From positions 6,594,501 to 6,658,500 of the forward strand of contig JAXRKN010000045.1 in assembly GCA_038502055.1 (NCBI GenBank): a stretch of 64,000 bases of DNA, read 5' to 3'. The stretch is from Tanytarsus gracilentus. Its lineage: Eukaryota; Arthropoda; Insecta; Diptera; Chironomidae. Below, one piece after another: positions 1 to 11,365 of the stretch. The translations under genes and the position numbers were made by a program. The first letter of the stretch is position 1, and the number at the start of each line of letters is the position of its first letter. The notes below the pieces were generated by a model. The model did not search any database. It was not told where the DNA came from and saw nothing but the letters and a program-made list of their open reading frames with translations.

Positions 1-1623
1 TGCGTTGGCATTTTTCATCCATATTGTAATGCAGGAGGAGGTGGTGAGAGGGTGTTGTGGTGTGCAATTCGAGCACTTCAGGACCAGTGAGTTAAATGTC
101 CATTTTTATGTCCTTTTTACTGGATGTCATTTTTTAGATATGAAGGAGTTCGATTCATCCTCTACACTGGCGATCTTGAAGCGACTCCCAAGCAAATTCT
201 CTCAAAGTGCTCAAACAACTTCAACATTCAAATCGATGCCAATCGGCTCGAATTTATTTTTCTTAAGCAACGAAAGTGGGTTGAAGCTGAAAGATATCCA
301 ATGTTCACACTCCTCGGTCAGAGTTTGGGATCAATGGTGCTTGGCTTTGAAGCTCTGCTAAAATTCCAGCCCGATATTTATATCGACACGATGGGTTATG
401 CCTTCACTTATCCAATTTTCAAATATATCGGAGGTGCAAAAGTCGCTTCCTACACACATTATCCAACAATCAGCACTGACATGCTTAGAAGAGTTGCTAA
501 TCGTACAGCGACCTACAATAATAACAGTCATGTAGCACGAAATCCTTTTCTCACGTGGGCTAAACTCTCTTACTATCGCTTTTTTGCGTCACTCTATGGA
601 CGAGTTGGAAGATGCACCGAAACTGTGATGGTAAATTCAACATGGACAGAAAATCACATCAATAATATTTGGGAAATGCCTTTACGCACACATCGAGTTT
701 TTCCACCATGCGAGGTTACACATCTGAAAGAAATTGTGCATGTGCCGAGTAGTGATGGAAAAATTTACATTTTAAGCGTTGGTCAATATCGACCTGAAAA
801 AGATCATCCACTGATATTGCAGAGTCTCTACGAACTGCGGACACTCCTCGAGCATGACGAAGAGCTTTGGAACCGCATTCATCTTATTTTCGTTGGATCG
901 TGTCGCAATGACGAAGATCTCGATAGAGTTAAAAATTTAAAGGATTTCGCAAGGCATTTAGCGCTCGATGAGCATGTCGAGTTTAAAGTCAATGCATCAT
1001 ACCAAGAATTAATTCAGTGCTATCAAAAATCTCTCATTGGCATTCATGCGATGTGGAATGAACATTTTGGTATTAGTGTAGTTGAGCTGATGGCTGCAGG
1101 ACTAATAATGATTGCTCATCGTTCGGGCGGTCCTCGAATGGACATAATTGAAACTGCAGAAGCGAGTCAAACCGGTTATCTTGCAAGTGAAGCTGAGGAC
1201 TATGCGAGATGTCTCGCCGCCGTCCTTTACAATTCGAACGAGCAGAATGCGAAAATAAGAAATGCCGCGAGGTATGTAATGGATGGAGAAAATTCTAAGA
1301 ATGACATTCGGCGGAGAATTTCTTTTAAATTTTATGACATCTTTTTTAAAGATGTGATGTGAGGCTTTAAAATATTTTGCGGCTCTATAAAAAAATCATT
1401 TTATATTAAAACTCTCCATGGGCAACTTCCGCATCCTCACAGTTTGAATTCAATCACAACAATGAATTTATGTCAACATTTTTTCCTTTTCAAAAGCACT
1501 CAAATAACTTTTTACATGCTTCCGTTTTTCTCTTTTTTCACCTGCAGGGCGTCAGTGGATCGCTTTTCCGAGAAAGAATTTGAGAGGAATTTTTTGCGAG
1601 TGGTCTCGCCGATGTTCGAGTGA
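1..1623 (+). CDS. ALG11: ALG11, GDP-Man:Man3GlcNAc2-PP-dolichol alpha-1,2-mannosyltransferase (5' partial)
   Basis: GT4-family glycosyltransferase that adds the fourth and fifth mannoses to the dolichol-linked N-glycan precursor on the cytosolic face of the ER. Exons read from sequence: <1-86, 138-1271, 1548-1623; introns are 51 and 276 bp, both GT-AG. Exon 1 (frame starting at base 1) contains the glycine-rich HPYCNAGGGGERVLW signature of ALG11. Exon 2 continues with QYEGVRFILYTGDLEA, contains the SVGQYRPEKDH region and the EX7E motif EHFGISVVE typical of GT4 enzymes. The reading frame stays open past the donor at 1272 to a stop at 1360-1362. However, splicing 1271 to 1548 gives ...NAARASVDRFSEKEFE..., which matches the conserved C-terminus of ALG11 proteins, so the true stop is at 1621-1623. 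The N-terminal membrane-anchor part lies outside the window. The identification is firm; the last exon is inferred from splice sites plus family resemblance. Confidence 0.93.
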
Positions 1624-1783
1624 ATTTCACCTCCGTCAACATTGCAAAGAATTTAATAATCAACTCGAGCGTCATCATTTAAAAGTGAATTAATTTTCTC
1701 AACGAGAACAAACCCGATGGAAAATTTTCTCTCGACTGAAAAAAACCCGTTGCGGGAGAAAAGTGCTATGCAATATGACAAAT

Positions 1784-1789
1784 AATAAA
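1784..1789 (+). promoter_or_regulatory. poly(A) signal of ALG11
   Basis: AATAAA lies about 160 bp after the spliced ALG11 stop codon. It is the first canonical signal downstream of the final exon, and its position fits the 276-bp second intron being removed. Confidence 0.55.
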
Positions 1790-3190
1790 GTTTTTAATGA
1801 AAAAATTTCTCGACTCTCCTCCATTCACTCACTAATTATTTAGCGCATTAAAATAGTTCTCTACAGAATTGTTTATAGCTATGTGTGCATTCATTTATCG
1901 TCGGGCAAGCTGAAGGGTGGAAATGTGCAGTTTTTAATTTCGAGGATGCATTACCCAGAGAGGAATTTCTTTTAAAGATTCGATGAATTTTATTTGAAGT
2001 GAAAATTCTGACTGGTTAACGATGAAAAACAAGCGCCATAAATAAAATACCAGAATAGTAAATTTATCGCCGTTGTCTAGCAATTTTTTATTTGCTCCAC
2101 TGAGGAGGATGAAAAGAAACTTAAACGTTGTTGAGTTGTTAAAAATTAAAAAATTGTAAACAGGAAAATTTCTTGTTGCAAATGAGCGACAGCAGGATTG
2201 AAAAGTGTTCTGAATAATGAACGAGTTGCTTCGCCATAATTACATCATGTTCAGTAATTTGAGAATTTAAATGATGATGGGCGAAAAATAATTATAGAAA
2301 TAAGAAAAAGAAGCGTTTGAAAAAATGAAAGAAAAAAGTTTAAAGCTTTAAATTATTCGGAGCTTTAAAACTTTGTTTATTAAATTTTTTAAAATTTCGT
2401 AACTTAATTCCTCAAAATTTAACTCGATATCATAAAATTTAATTGAAACTTTACAAACACAAACAGATAATTCAGTTTAAAATTTATTTTTCAACTGAAT
2501 CCACTCTGACATCTCCCATAAAACTCATTTCACATTCAAAAATTTATTTTTAAATCTTGCCCACATCGGCAGAAAATTTGCATATAAAATTTTAATGCTG
2601 TAACCAGGAAAATATTTTTTTTACTCTCCATAACATTCATCAGAAAAAAAATATATGCACGGTAGAGAGAAAAAATAATTGAAGTCATAAATCTGCTTTT
2701 TTGCCTTTAAACGCTTTATTGCTTTAAAGTTGAAACATTAAAAAAGAGCTTTCCCGCACTTACATCCTCATTTGAATAATTTTCCTGTGTCTCAGTCGCT
2801 AGTCAGCCAGTGTTGACTTTTTTTTTTTTTTGCAATTTTTTTTTAAAATTTTTATATTTTTGGGATAAGGTAAAGATTTGATTCAATAATTTATTATATA
2901 TTTTTTTTTTTGTTGATTTGTTTTTTTCATGAAAATTTGAATTTTTTTGTTTGAATTTTGTTTATTTCTTAAATTTGAACCTATTTTAATTTTTTTTTTA
3001 TATTATTTTTAGGCTGTAATATTTTTTTAAAATTTTTTTGGCTTTCTAAAATTTTTTTGTACCATAACAAGCCTTTCAACTTGGACAGCGCAGCTTTCGT
3101 CCTTACCATAGTTCTCGCGTTAATCAAAAATAAAATAAATATATTAATATGCATATTATTGTGCATATTCTTAAAGTTGGATACTAATAT
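1790..3190. other. Intergenic, AT-rich, no gene seen
   Basis: Stops are frequent in all frames and no codon-biased segment or domain is visible. T-runs occur at about 2818-2832 and 2899-2912. No feature beyond simple AT-rich sequence is supported. Confidence 0.6.
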
Positions 3191-3315
3191 GCACAATAAT
3201 ATGCATATTAATATGCACAATAATATGCAACTCTAAAATATGCATATTAATATGCATACTTTCTAGCATATTAATATGCATATTATTGTGCATATTAATA
3301 TGCATATTATTGTGC
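3191..3315. repeat. Long perfect inverted repeat (39-bp arms) built of ATATGCAT/ATATGCAC units
   Basis: The left arm 3191-3229 is the exact reverse complement of the right arm 3277-3315. The 47-bp centre is itself made of ATATGCAT-type units. Related units continue at 3145-3170. The block is bracketed by ACTTGGAC (about 3079) and GTCCAAGT (about 3319), which are also inverted to each other, so the whole could be a small fold-back element. Runs of Met-His-Ile-Asn in frames across it are artefacts of the repeat. The ATGCATAT core resembles POU/octamer-type binding sites, but no function is claimed. Confidence 0.85.
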
Positions 3316-3329
3316 GGTGTCCAAGTCGC

Positions 3330-6300
3330 AGACTCGACTTTTTGATAAGAGGCTGTCATGGAAGTTAGGTGTTGGTGCTTAAGGATATTGGTGCTTTAAA
3401 ATTTATTTAATTTAATTCACCCAGTGAGAATTAAATTTTATTTTTTTAAATTTTCAACGTATTTTTAATTTTTAAATTTAATAACGTATTTTTAACTTTT
3501 TAAAAACTTAAATTTTAAGAAATTTGTAACAATTTCACAAGATGCACCCCAAAGTATTTCCTTCCTTAAAAACTTTCCATCTTGCCGACACCGGTTGGTG
3601 AGGAAAGATGAAAAAGTGAAAATAATGCCATTAAAATTAGCATTTAAATTAGATAGCACCTTTAAGGTGTATAATTTACTCTCTTCTCTAAATTCTCGGT
3701 AATCTGTTGTGCAAAAGCGATATTCAACGAACATTTATGTGAATACTGAATATTATAGCCATTAGTTTGTGCATGTGTGTTTAGCATAAATGAATGAAAA
3801 ATTTTCCCCGCGAAACGAAAATAAATTTCAAGCTTGAGCATTTCAATCTTCATTACGTTGATGAATCTATGTCTTACATGATCTCAAAAATTTAAATTAC
3901 ATTAAAATTCTAAGCTGGATTTCGTTGTGCACAATTAATCTTTCCTCGTGCATTATTTTTGCGAGACAAAAAGTTGACTTGGTTCATAATTTATGTCCTG
4001 ATTAATTTTATAAAGTATTTTGACAAAATCATGACGTAATTTTTTAAACACTCCCACACTCATATCCTACCACAAAAAGCATACATTCATTCTCATTTAT
4101 CTCATGATCAACAGCAATTCAGTGGAAATTTTCGTGACTTGAAAGTTCAGCGTCACTTCGGGTACCGTTTGGCACTCGCTCCTAGTCTCTTTTTTATGGA
4201 GTTAAAATTTTCAATATACATGCATACACATCTCACATTACTTATTCCCTGCGATTGCCAGAGACATATCCGACTAAATAAATATACACATATACAAAAT
4301 GTGCATTTAATATTGTAACTTCAACTCACGTAAAACCTTAAAATTTATCTTCACTCTCAAAATAAACAAAGCGCACGAGAGTTGCACAATTTTTTAAAGG
4401 GTTGTGTCATGGTGACAAAAAATTGTAAAAATTTGGCGAAATTTAACAAAAAATATTTTTTTTAGAAGTTCGTTAAAAAGCTTGACTTTCGTTAAAAAAG
4501 TTTTAAAGTCTTAAATTCCTTAAAACGGTTCACCAGTATTAAAAAATTTAAAATCTCTTAATTTAGGTAAATTCGTTAAAAAGTTCATGAAAAAAGCTCT
4601 GATCAAATACCCAAAATTCCACTCGTCGCATCCTGAATCAAAGACAAACGCCAAGAGAAACGAGCTTGAGTTTAGAAACAACGAAATGCATGGGATGCAT
4701 TAAATAAATTGAATTTGCATGAAATCCTATAAGATATCGTGCACAGAGCACAAAATGCACTCTTTATGTCTCCTTTTATTTTATTAGATCGAGTGAATAT
4801 GGAATTTATAAAAAAGAGCTCTGGGATAAAAAAGCCGGAAATTAAAGAGACTTATGTCGATATGTGAACACAATAATAAAAATAAAAAAAGCTTTGACGG
4901 CTTTTCATATAAATTTCAATTTCCGTCGATTCTATTGATTTTTTATTTCGACAATAGATTACGCCAATAAATTCGTCGGTTATTGCTGCCATTTTCGCAA
5001 TAAGGAGAGAAATAAATTTTGGCATGTACTTTTTTCTTGCTCGTCATACGTTGAGTGTGTACACAGTTTATGTGTGCGAGATATATATGTGAAAATTATG
5101 TGGAAAATCGAGAGAACAACAATTGAAGTTGAGTTCTTGCGGAGAAATTTGAGTGAAATTTTTTTTAAAAAAATTTAGAAATTAATTTTTTTTATCGAAA
5201 ATTTAATTTAAAATTTTAAAATTTCTCTCAAAATTTTCCACAATTTCACTTTTTATAGCTGCTCGTGTGGCTTCTCCATACATAATAGTGATTTGTTCGC
5301 TTGCAAATAGCAAATATTTGTTTTGAGGATTTATAGTGTAGCATTCGATGTGTGGTAGAACAACGAATGATGGGTAAAAAGTGAGTGACTGTGCAAATAA
5401 CGACAGAATAAAAAAATTATATTGATTCAACATTTTTTTGCAGAAAAACATATTTAAGGGAGGGATTGTAAGCCCAACGCAACACTATGCGCCGACCTTC
5501 ATGAATTATTTTGATTGAAAGGATTTTTTACTCCTGTCATAATCGCCCATAAATATTTCAATCCTTATTAAGTTGTTATACAAACAAATCACAACCCGCC
5601 GCACGACGACGACATCTTTTCGTTTCAATAAATCAGCATTAAAAGGGTTTGAAGAGATTTATTGGTTCTCGCTCTCCTTTCTATCACTTTAATTATTATT
5701 GGAAAAGGAACTTTTTACGTTTAGACCGAAAATGGGATAAAAAAGAGTGAGAGAAAGTGATATCGAATTTCAGGGAGAGTCTCATGCTGTAAAGTTAGGA
5801 ATTATAGCCTGCATTAGAGCCATTAGATAGCTGTAAAGATGTGATGAGGGAGAGAAGAAAAATTTTTAGAAATAAAAAATATGTTTAAACATACAAAAAA
5901 TAAAATATTACCCATCTACATTCTACAAATTCTTGAGCTCTAGATTTTAGGATTTGAACCTTCGATTTTTATATTTTAAATCTCTTGCGATCACTTTAAA
6001 ATGTTCAAAATTAAACTTTTCTCTTGAATTTTTTCCACAATCTCAGCGACAATAAAAAAGAGACTTTTTAAATCCTCACAAAATTAATTTTCTTCTTCTT
6101 TCAATCGCTCGCTCTCAATGAAATGTTGTCGCATGAAGCTTACACTGATAATAACCATCATCATAAAAATTGTGTGTAGAAGTGCATGTATTTTCCACTT
6201 TTATTGTCATGCCAAAAGCCTGATATCAAATTTCAAATCCTACTTTCTATATTATAAAGTGATTGAGATAAAAGAAGAAGCTTAAAGTGGGTTGAAAGCT

Positions 6301-7771
6301 TCGAAGCTCAGCATTTTGCTTGTTTATGTTTGTAGACGGCACAATGTCTATCGATTTTCCTTAAATTTTTGCGAGCTCTCTTCTGTCTCTATCGCTCAAG
6401 CAGTTTTCTCCTTTTTATCACAACGTCATTATCATCACAAATGTTATATGAAGAAAAAAAATTAGAAAAATATTTTTTCATGTTCGCGCACTCGATTTTT
6501 TATTTCTTAAAAATCAAGGATGTTAATTAGGTTGAAAAAATTCAAACAGACATTTAAAAAAAATTTAAATTTCAACCTCTCAACCCTCGACTTCTTTTCC
6601 ATCTTCTTCATATCATCAAGCTAGATCAGCAGAAGAACAAACACAAGAAAAAATATTTTTTTTGATGATGATGAAAAATACATTTTTGATATTAAATTTT
6701 CGTGAATGTGCATGCATTGCAAAGTTTTTTAATGAGTTTATTCAAACATACAAACACAGAAGAAACTTCCATGCGAAGATGAAGAGGTTGATGTCGAGTT
6801 AGTGACTTGTTTCGTGAGCGTAAAGAAAATATTTTTTTAAATAACATTCATGCATGAAAACTCATTTTTAGAGGAAAGAAAACTTAATAAAAGACGATGT
6901 CGTGGCTTGTTGAATTTCAAGGGGAGAAAAGTGGTGGAAAAATTAAATGAAATATTTTTAAATTATTGAATGAAAAATTGAGATTGAAAAAAAATTGAAG
7001 GTTCGAATCCTTAGAAATTTTAATATGTTAAATATTAAAATTTTTTAGCATCCAAATTTTTTCCCTTGATTTTAACTAACATTAAATGAAAAGAGGAAAA
7101 GCTTTTTTATGATTATTTGCTGAATTTTCATGTGAAAAACTTTTCTTAAACTTATTTTCGACATCAAGAATTTTTCCTCACGCTTAAAAAATTTTCAAAA
7201 TTTAATCATAATGATATTGTGTGTATGTTTTATAAACTCAATTACAGAGTGGCATGATAAAAATTGGATACAAAGGAGCTGAAAATGAAATTTATGATAA
7301 TTTCCCGAGGAAATACACCCAAGAATGATAATAAAATAATCAGAGTAAGAGCGGTTTGCCTCAATAAACTCGAACCTCGCAAAATTATATCGGAAATTAT
7401 CATTTTCTACCCTCAACGCAGAGTATGAAAAATTGGATAAATCAATTTGATAAGGCACGCCAATAATCCCAATAGAAATCACGATTTTCGTTACGGTTCG
7501 TGCAATAAGCTCAATCTCCTCCTTTATGTGCCATTCACTCAACTCTAAATTTACCAAAAGACATCACAACGAATTTAACCACAACCAGTAATTGGAGACC
7601 GAGATACATAAGATGGAAAATAATAAAAATTAAAGGAAAGAAAAATCTAATTAAGAAAATGTTGCCTTTTAAAATATAAAAAGCCGTTAAGAAAATTAAA
7701 TTTAAAATTTTCATAACGGATTTTAATTTTTTAGAAAAAAGTTTGAATTAAAAAAATCAAAATTTAAAAAA
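3330..7771. other. Intergenic, no supportable gene
   Basis: The open frames here are short, mostly lack an ATG or are low in complexity, and show no recognisable domain. The sequence is AT-rich with scattered poly-A and poly-T runs. A GGTTCGAATCC string at 7000-7010 resembles a pol III B box but has no tRNA structure around it. Confidence 0.55.
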
Positions 7772-8570
7772 AACAAGATGGGTCTGCAAACGGCGTTGCC
7801 ATTTCCAATAGCTCCGCTGTCTTAGATTAGTACCCCATAGTTCTGAAAAATGGACATTAGTGGTCCTCCTGGCCGGCCATGATGGACATTCTTCAAAAAT
7901 CGTCAATGTCAATCGATTCCTGATGCAATGACGAGTTGAACGACATACATGAAGCCATAGTTCTGAAAAATGGACATTAGTGGCACTCCTGGCCGGCCAT
8001 GATGGACATTCTTCAAAAATCGTTAATGTCAATCGATTTCTGATGCAATAACGAGTTCAACGATACCCATGAAGGTATAGTTCTGAAAAATGGACATTAG
8101 TGGCACTCCTGGCCGTCCATGATGGACATTCCTCTAAAATCGTCAATGTCAATCAATTCCTGATGCAATGACGAGTTCAACGATACCCATGAAGCCATAT
8201 AAGAGAAAATTTATATGAAAAAGGACATTTTTGCACCCACGGACGGTCCTTGAAGGGTCATACCTCAAAACTAAATACTTCTTGCACAACTAGAGCCAAA
8301 ACCCGATCTTTAGCCACAAACCCGAGTCAAATCCGACCAGCCGTTCTTGAGATATGCCGCCCACTAAGATCGTAAGAAAGTAAGATGACTTAAATGGCTC
8401 TAGCTCCTCGTAGGATCAACCGATTTCAAATCTGTTTTCGCCAGTTTGTAGGGTTTGACTAGGCCTATCATTTAAGTATATGTTTTGATATTGTACAAGG
8501 TAGTGTCTAGGCACTAGGGGCCGAAAACTGGTTTTGGAGAAATCCAAAATTAATATATAGCGGAGCTATA
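7772..8570 (+). mobile_element. MITE-like element, copy 1 (family I)
   Basis: About 800 bp. The same sequence recurs inverted at 43698-44522. Both copies share the outer AACAAGATGGG end, an inner TAGCTCCGCT (7809-7818), and the opposite end AGCGGAGCTA (8559-8568), so the last two form a 10-bp terminal-type inverted repeat. The inside holds three 120-bp tandem units, then a conserved ~370-bp segment. No transposase is encoded, so it is non-autonomous. Sequence immediately outside differs between copies, which defines the ends. The superfamily is not determined. Confidence 0.8.
7836..8200 (+). repeat. 120-bp tandem repeat, three units
   Basis: Units start at 7836, 7956 and 8076, exactly 120 bp apart, each beginning CATAGTTCTGAAAAATGGAC (the third begins TATAG) and containing a GGCCGGCC or GGCCGTCC core. 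A fourth start at 8196 diverges into GAAGCCATATAAGAGAAAAT, the same junction seen in family II elements at about 19092 and 31225. The antisense open frame across it, with repeated protein blocks, is a product of the repeat (120 is divisible by 3), not a gene. Confidence 0.9.
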
Positions 8571-9113
8571 AAAAATCAAAGCTCAGAAATTCAATCATTT
8601 TTTTATCATCACTATTCAATGTCTCAACTGTGATGTGCATCAGGGGATAAACCCGAAAAAAAGGTTTGCTCTCATGAATTTCTTGAAGCAACTCAATGAT
8701 GCCTATTCACATGGGAAATGTGTGAAAATTGCCATGGTAATCATAAATAATTTATGCTGCAAATGCCTCAACTCTGCCTTCCTCCTCTTTTCTTCTTTAC
8801 TGGCGTGTGCAATTGATAAAGACAAAAATTGGATCTCGAATGAATGGTAATGTGAAAACGTGAACAAATGTCGGATTTTCCTTTCTGCTCCATGTCACAC
8901 AAAATTTCCGACACTTTTATCGAGAGCATAAGATGCGAGCGTGTTAAGGCCTTTTGACATATCCACCAATAAATAAATATATCGAAAATTGTCTGTCGAT
9001 CTCTGACTCTCTGTTTAACATTATGCTAGCGTGTGATTCATTACTCTTGATTGTCAGAAATGAATGTGTGGGAGGAAAATTATAAATCAAGAAAATTGTC
9101 ACAAACGTTTTCC

Positions 9114-9348
9114 TTTGAGATGACTGTGGACAAAGTTGATTGGAGAGTTTCAAAGTGGTTCTTGCATTCAATGAAATTTTTTCTAGGTCGAAGAATTTTC
9201 AAACTCGATGACAAAGGAATGGACAGCCGAGTTGGATTTATTCGTGTGTTTTGTGCCATGAGTGGCCATGAGTGAGAAATTTCCTTCCTGTTGCATGTCA
9301 AAAGTTCATTCATTTTCAACTTCATTCGAAGACATTCCAACTTTGGCC
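9114..9348 (+). repeat. Direct repeat, copy 1 (flanks the cysteine-rich gene)
   Basis: About 235 bp, nearly identical and in the same orientation as 11138-11365. It has a small internal duplication (GTGGCCATGAGTG) absent from copy 2. Open frames across it on both strands show no recognised domain. It probably arose by segmental duplication or as parts of a repeat family. Confidence 0.85.
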
Positions 9349-9640
9349 CAGGAACTTGGGAAAAATAGTTAAAAATTTTTTTTGACCAGCCAGTGCCTCT
9401 CTTGAGGTACACCAGTATAAAGTTTTCGAGCTAGAGCACATTAAAGGTTTTCAATGTGAAGTTTTTTTCACTTTTTATCCAAAAGTTAAAGATTCCGATG
9501 ACAATAATGACTTTGAAGTAATTAATTAATGAAAGTCGAACCTTTTTTTATCATCAACAACACCATTTGAGTAAACTTCTAACACGAGAATAAACTAAAT
9601 TTGTTGTTGTCGATGAGAAAAATTTGCTGCTCCTCCAAAA

Positions 9641-9673
9641 TATATTCAATCGTTAAAATAAATTAATTCAGTT
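9641..9673 (+). promoter_or_regulatory. Core promoter of the cysteine-rich secreted protein gene
   Basis: TATATT at 9641-9646 lies about 29 bp before an arthropod-type initiator TCAGTT at 9668-9673 (probable +1 at A9670). The ATG follows 34 bp later at 9704. The spacing is what is expected of a TATA-Inr promoter; use in vivo is inferred. Confidence 0.55.
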
Positions 9674-9703
9674 CACGTTAAACTTTCAATTCGATCGGAA
9701 GCA

Positions 9704-10587
9704 ATGAAGTTTTTAATTTTTATCCTCGCGATTTTATCGCAACAAATTAATTGTCAAGAAACAGTTTGTGACACTTGTGGAAGGCCGCCATTCATTGGAT
9801 GGCCATCAACTTTTAACTGCATTTGTCCAAAAGGATCAAATAAAACCCTTGTAGAATGGCAAGATGATGTGGTTGTAGCACCAAGCGACGATGCGAATGC
9901 ACGAAAACCGGTGATAATAAGACGCGGACATTGCTGTGATTTTAAAGATTGTGAGCTAAATTTTTAAAAAATATTTTTGGTTTGAAATAAGAAAATTTTA
10001 TTATCAACTTTAGTTAACTGCAAACCTAAAGTTGTCTGCCCTCAAAATAAGCACGTCGTTTGCGTTCCTGCTTCATCAGAATGTGAATGCGCTTGCAACA
10101 ATTTGGGTCTTCTTAAATGTAAAAATCTAAACTATGCCAGCAAAAGCACCTGTGAATGTAAATGTCCATCGTGGGCGTCCAAATCATGCACTAAGAAAGA
10201 ATATTTTGATTCCGATAGTTGCTCATGTAAAAGTAGAGAAAGTAGAGCAAGTTGCACCGATTGTGAAGGTACTCAAAAGTGGAATTCAAACACTCTCACC
10301 TGTGAATGTCCGCAAGTTGTGTGTAAGCATCCTCTTTATCTTGACCACTCGACCTGCACATGTAAGTGCAAGCAGCAGAAAAGAGATTGCTGTCCTTCAA
10401 TTAAACCAAAGAAGATTTGGAATGAAAAGGTTCGAATACAATTTAAATTGCATTAAGTTAATTAAATTATTTTTTAAAACAGAAATGCAATTGCGTTTGC
10501 CTTAAACAACATTGTCCACCTCACTACCATTTGCATCCTTATACCTGCGAGTGTATTGAGGATCATGAGCCTTACACAGGTCAATAA
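9704..10587 (+). CDS. Secreted cysteine-rich protein with Balbiani ring 3-like CxCxC clusters
   Basis: Exons 9704-9950, 10014-10429 and 10483-10587 (introns of 63 and 53 bp, GT-AG) give 255 residues. Residues 1 to about 18 are a signal peptide (MKFLIFILAILSQQINC). The mature part contains 35 cysteines, mostly as repeated modules such as STCECKCPSW, DSCSCK, LTCECPQ and STCTCKCK, each separated by about 10 residues and closed by CxC or CxCxC. This spacing is the one described for Balbiani ring 3 protein of Chironomus silk and for the C-terminal tail of VEGF-C/D and insect PVFs. I see no clear PDGF/VEGF cystine-knot core (no typical RCGGCC; only RRGHCCDF at about residue 77), so it is either a BR3-like secreted/silk-gland protein or a reduced PVF-like one. 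Splice joins keep the frame and the cysteine rhythm. It sits between two direct repeat copies. Confidence 0.8.
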
Positions 10588-10698
10588 ATGTGAAAAACCT
10601 CGCTTTTTTGACTGCTGAAGTTGCAACTGTCAGTGCAGACAAAAATCATAAGCTTTTACAATTTTGAATGTTAAAAAAATTTATTCATTAAAAGGTTC

Positions 10699-10704
10699 AA
10701 TAAA
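10699..10704 (+). promoter_or_regulatory. poly(A) signal of the cysteine-rich gene
   Basis: AATAAA is found 112 bp after the stop codon at 10585-10587. Confidence 0.5.
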
Positions 10705-11137
10705 AGTTTTAATGCATTAAAAAATTATTTTTTAAAAATGAAAAATCAGTGAAATTTTGTCCATAAACACTAAGAATTTCTTTTAAGCTTCAAGATTATC
10801 ATCGCACAATACTTAACAATTTAATTCAATTTCGTGTTGATATATACAAATGCTGTTGATGATAAAAATAGGCTCGACTTTCATCATCGAGTACGTGAAT
10901 TTTTGGGAATTTTTAAACGAAAATTAAATTATGACAAAAATATTTGCACACGTTTTAAAATTGAGTTTTTATTTTTTGTCACGATTAGGGATGCCAATTA
11001 ATTGGTTTTTTACTATTTGTACAAATACCAAAATGGATATTATTGTGACCTAATTGTGAGTCACTTTCCATTTTTTTTACACCTTTTATTTTTTGAGTTT
11101 TGGACATTTCAAAAATTTTGAAGAGATGTCTGAGAAG

Positions 11138-11365
11138 TTTGAGATGACTGTGGACAAAGTTGATTGGAGAGTTTCAAAGTGGTTTTTGCAATCAGTGAAT
11201 TTTTTCTAGGTCGAAGAATTTTCAAACTCGATGACAAAAGAATGGACAGCCGAGTTGGCTTTATTCGTGTGTTTTGTACCATGAGTGAGAAATTTCCTTC
11301 CTTCCTGTTGCATGTCAAAAGTTCATTCATTTTCAACTTCATTCGAAGACATTCCAACTTTGGCC
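11138..11365 (+). repeat. Direct repeat, copy 2
   Basis: About 228 bp, matching 9114-9348 in the same orientation at an offset of about 2,024 bp. Differences are small: a few substitutions, a four-base TTCC expansion near 11298, and lack of the small duplication found in copy 1. The antisense open frame here mirrors the one in copy 1. Confidence 0.85.

Noticed and set aside
2981..3359. Antisense frames with Met-His-Ile-Asn repeats
   Set aside because: They are translations of the ATATGCAT palindromic repeat.
7000..7010. GGTTCGAATCC, an exact B-box match
   Set aside because: No A box or cloverleaf around it, so it is not called as a tRNA.
7195..7557. Antisense frame of 120 codons
   Set aside because: Starts with TTG, no recognisable domain or splice context.
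7757..8032. Antisense frame with two near-identical protein blocks
   Set aside because: Caused by the 120-bp tandem unit (divisible by 3) inside a non-autonomous element.
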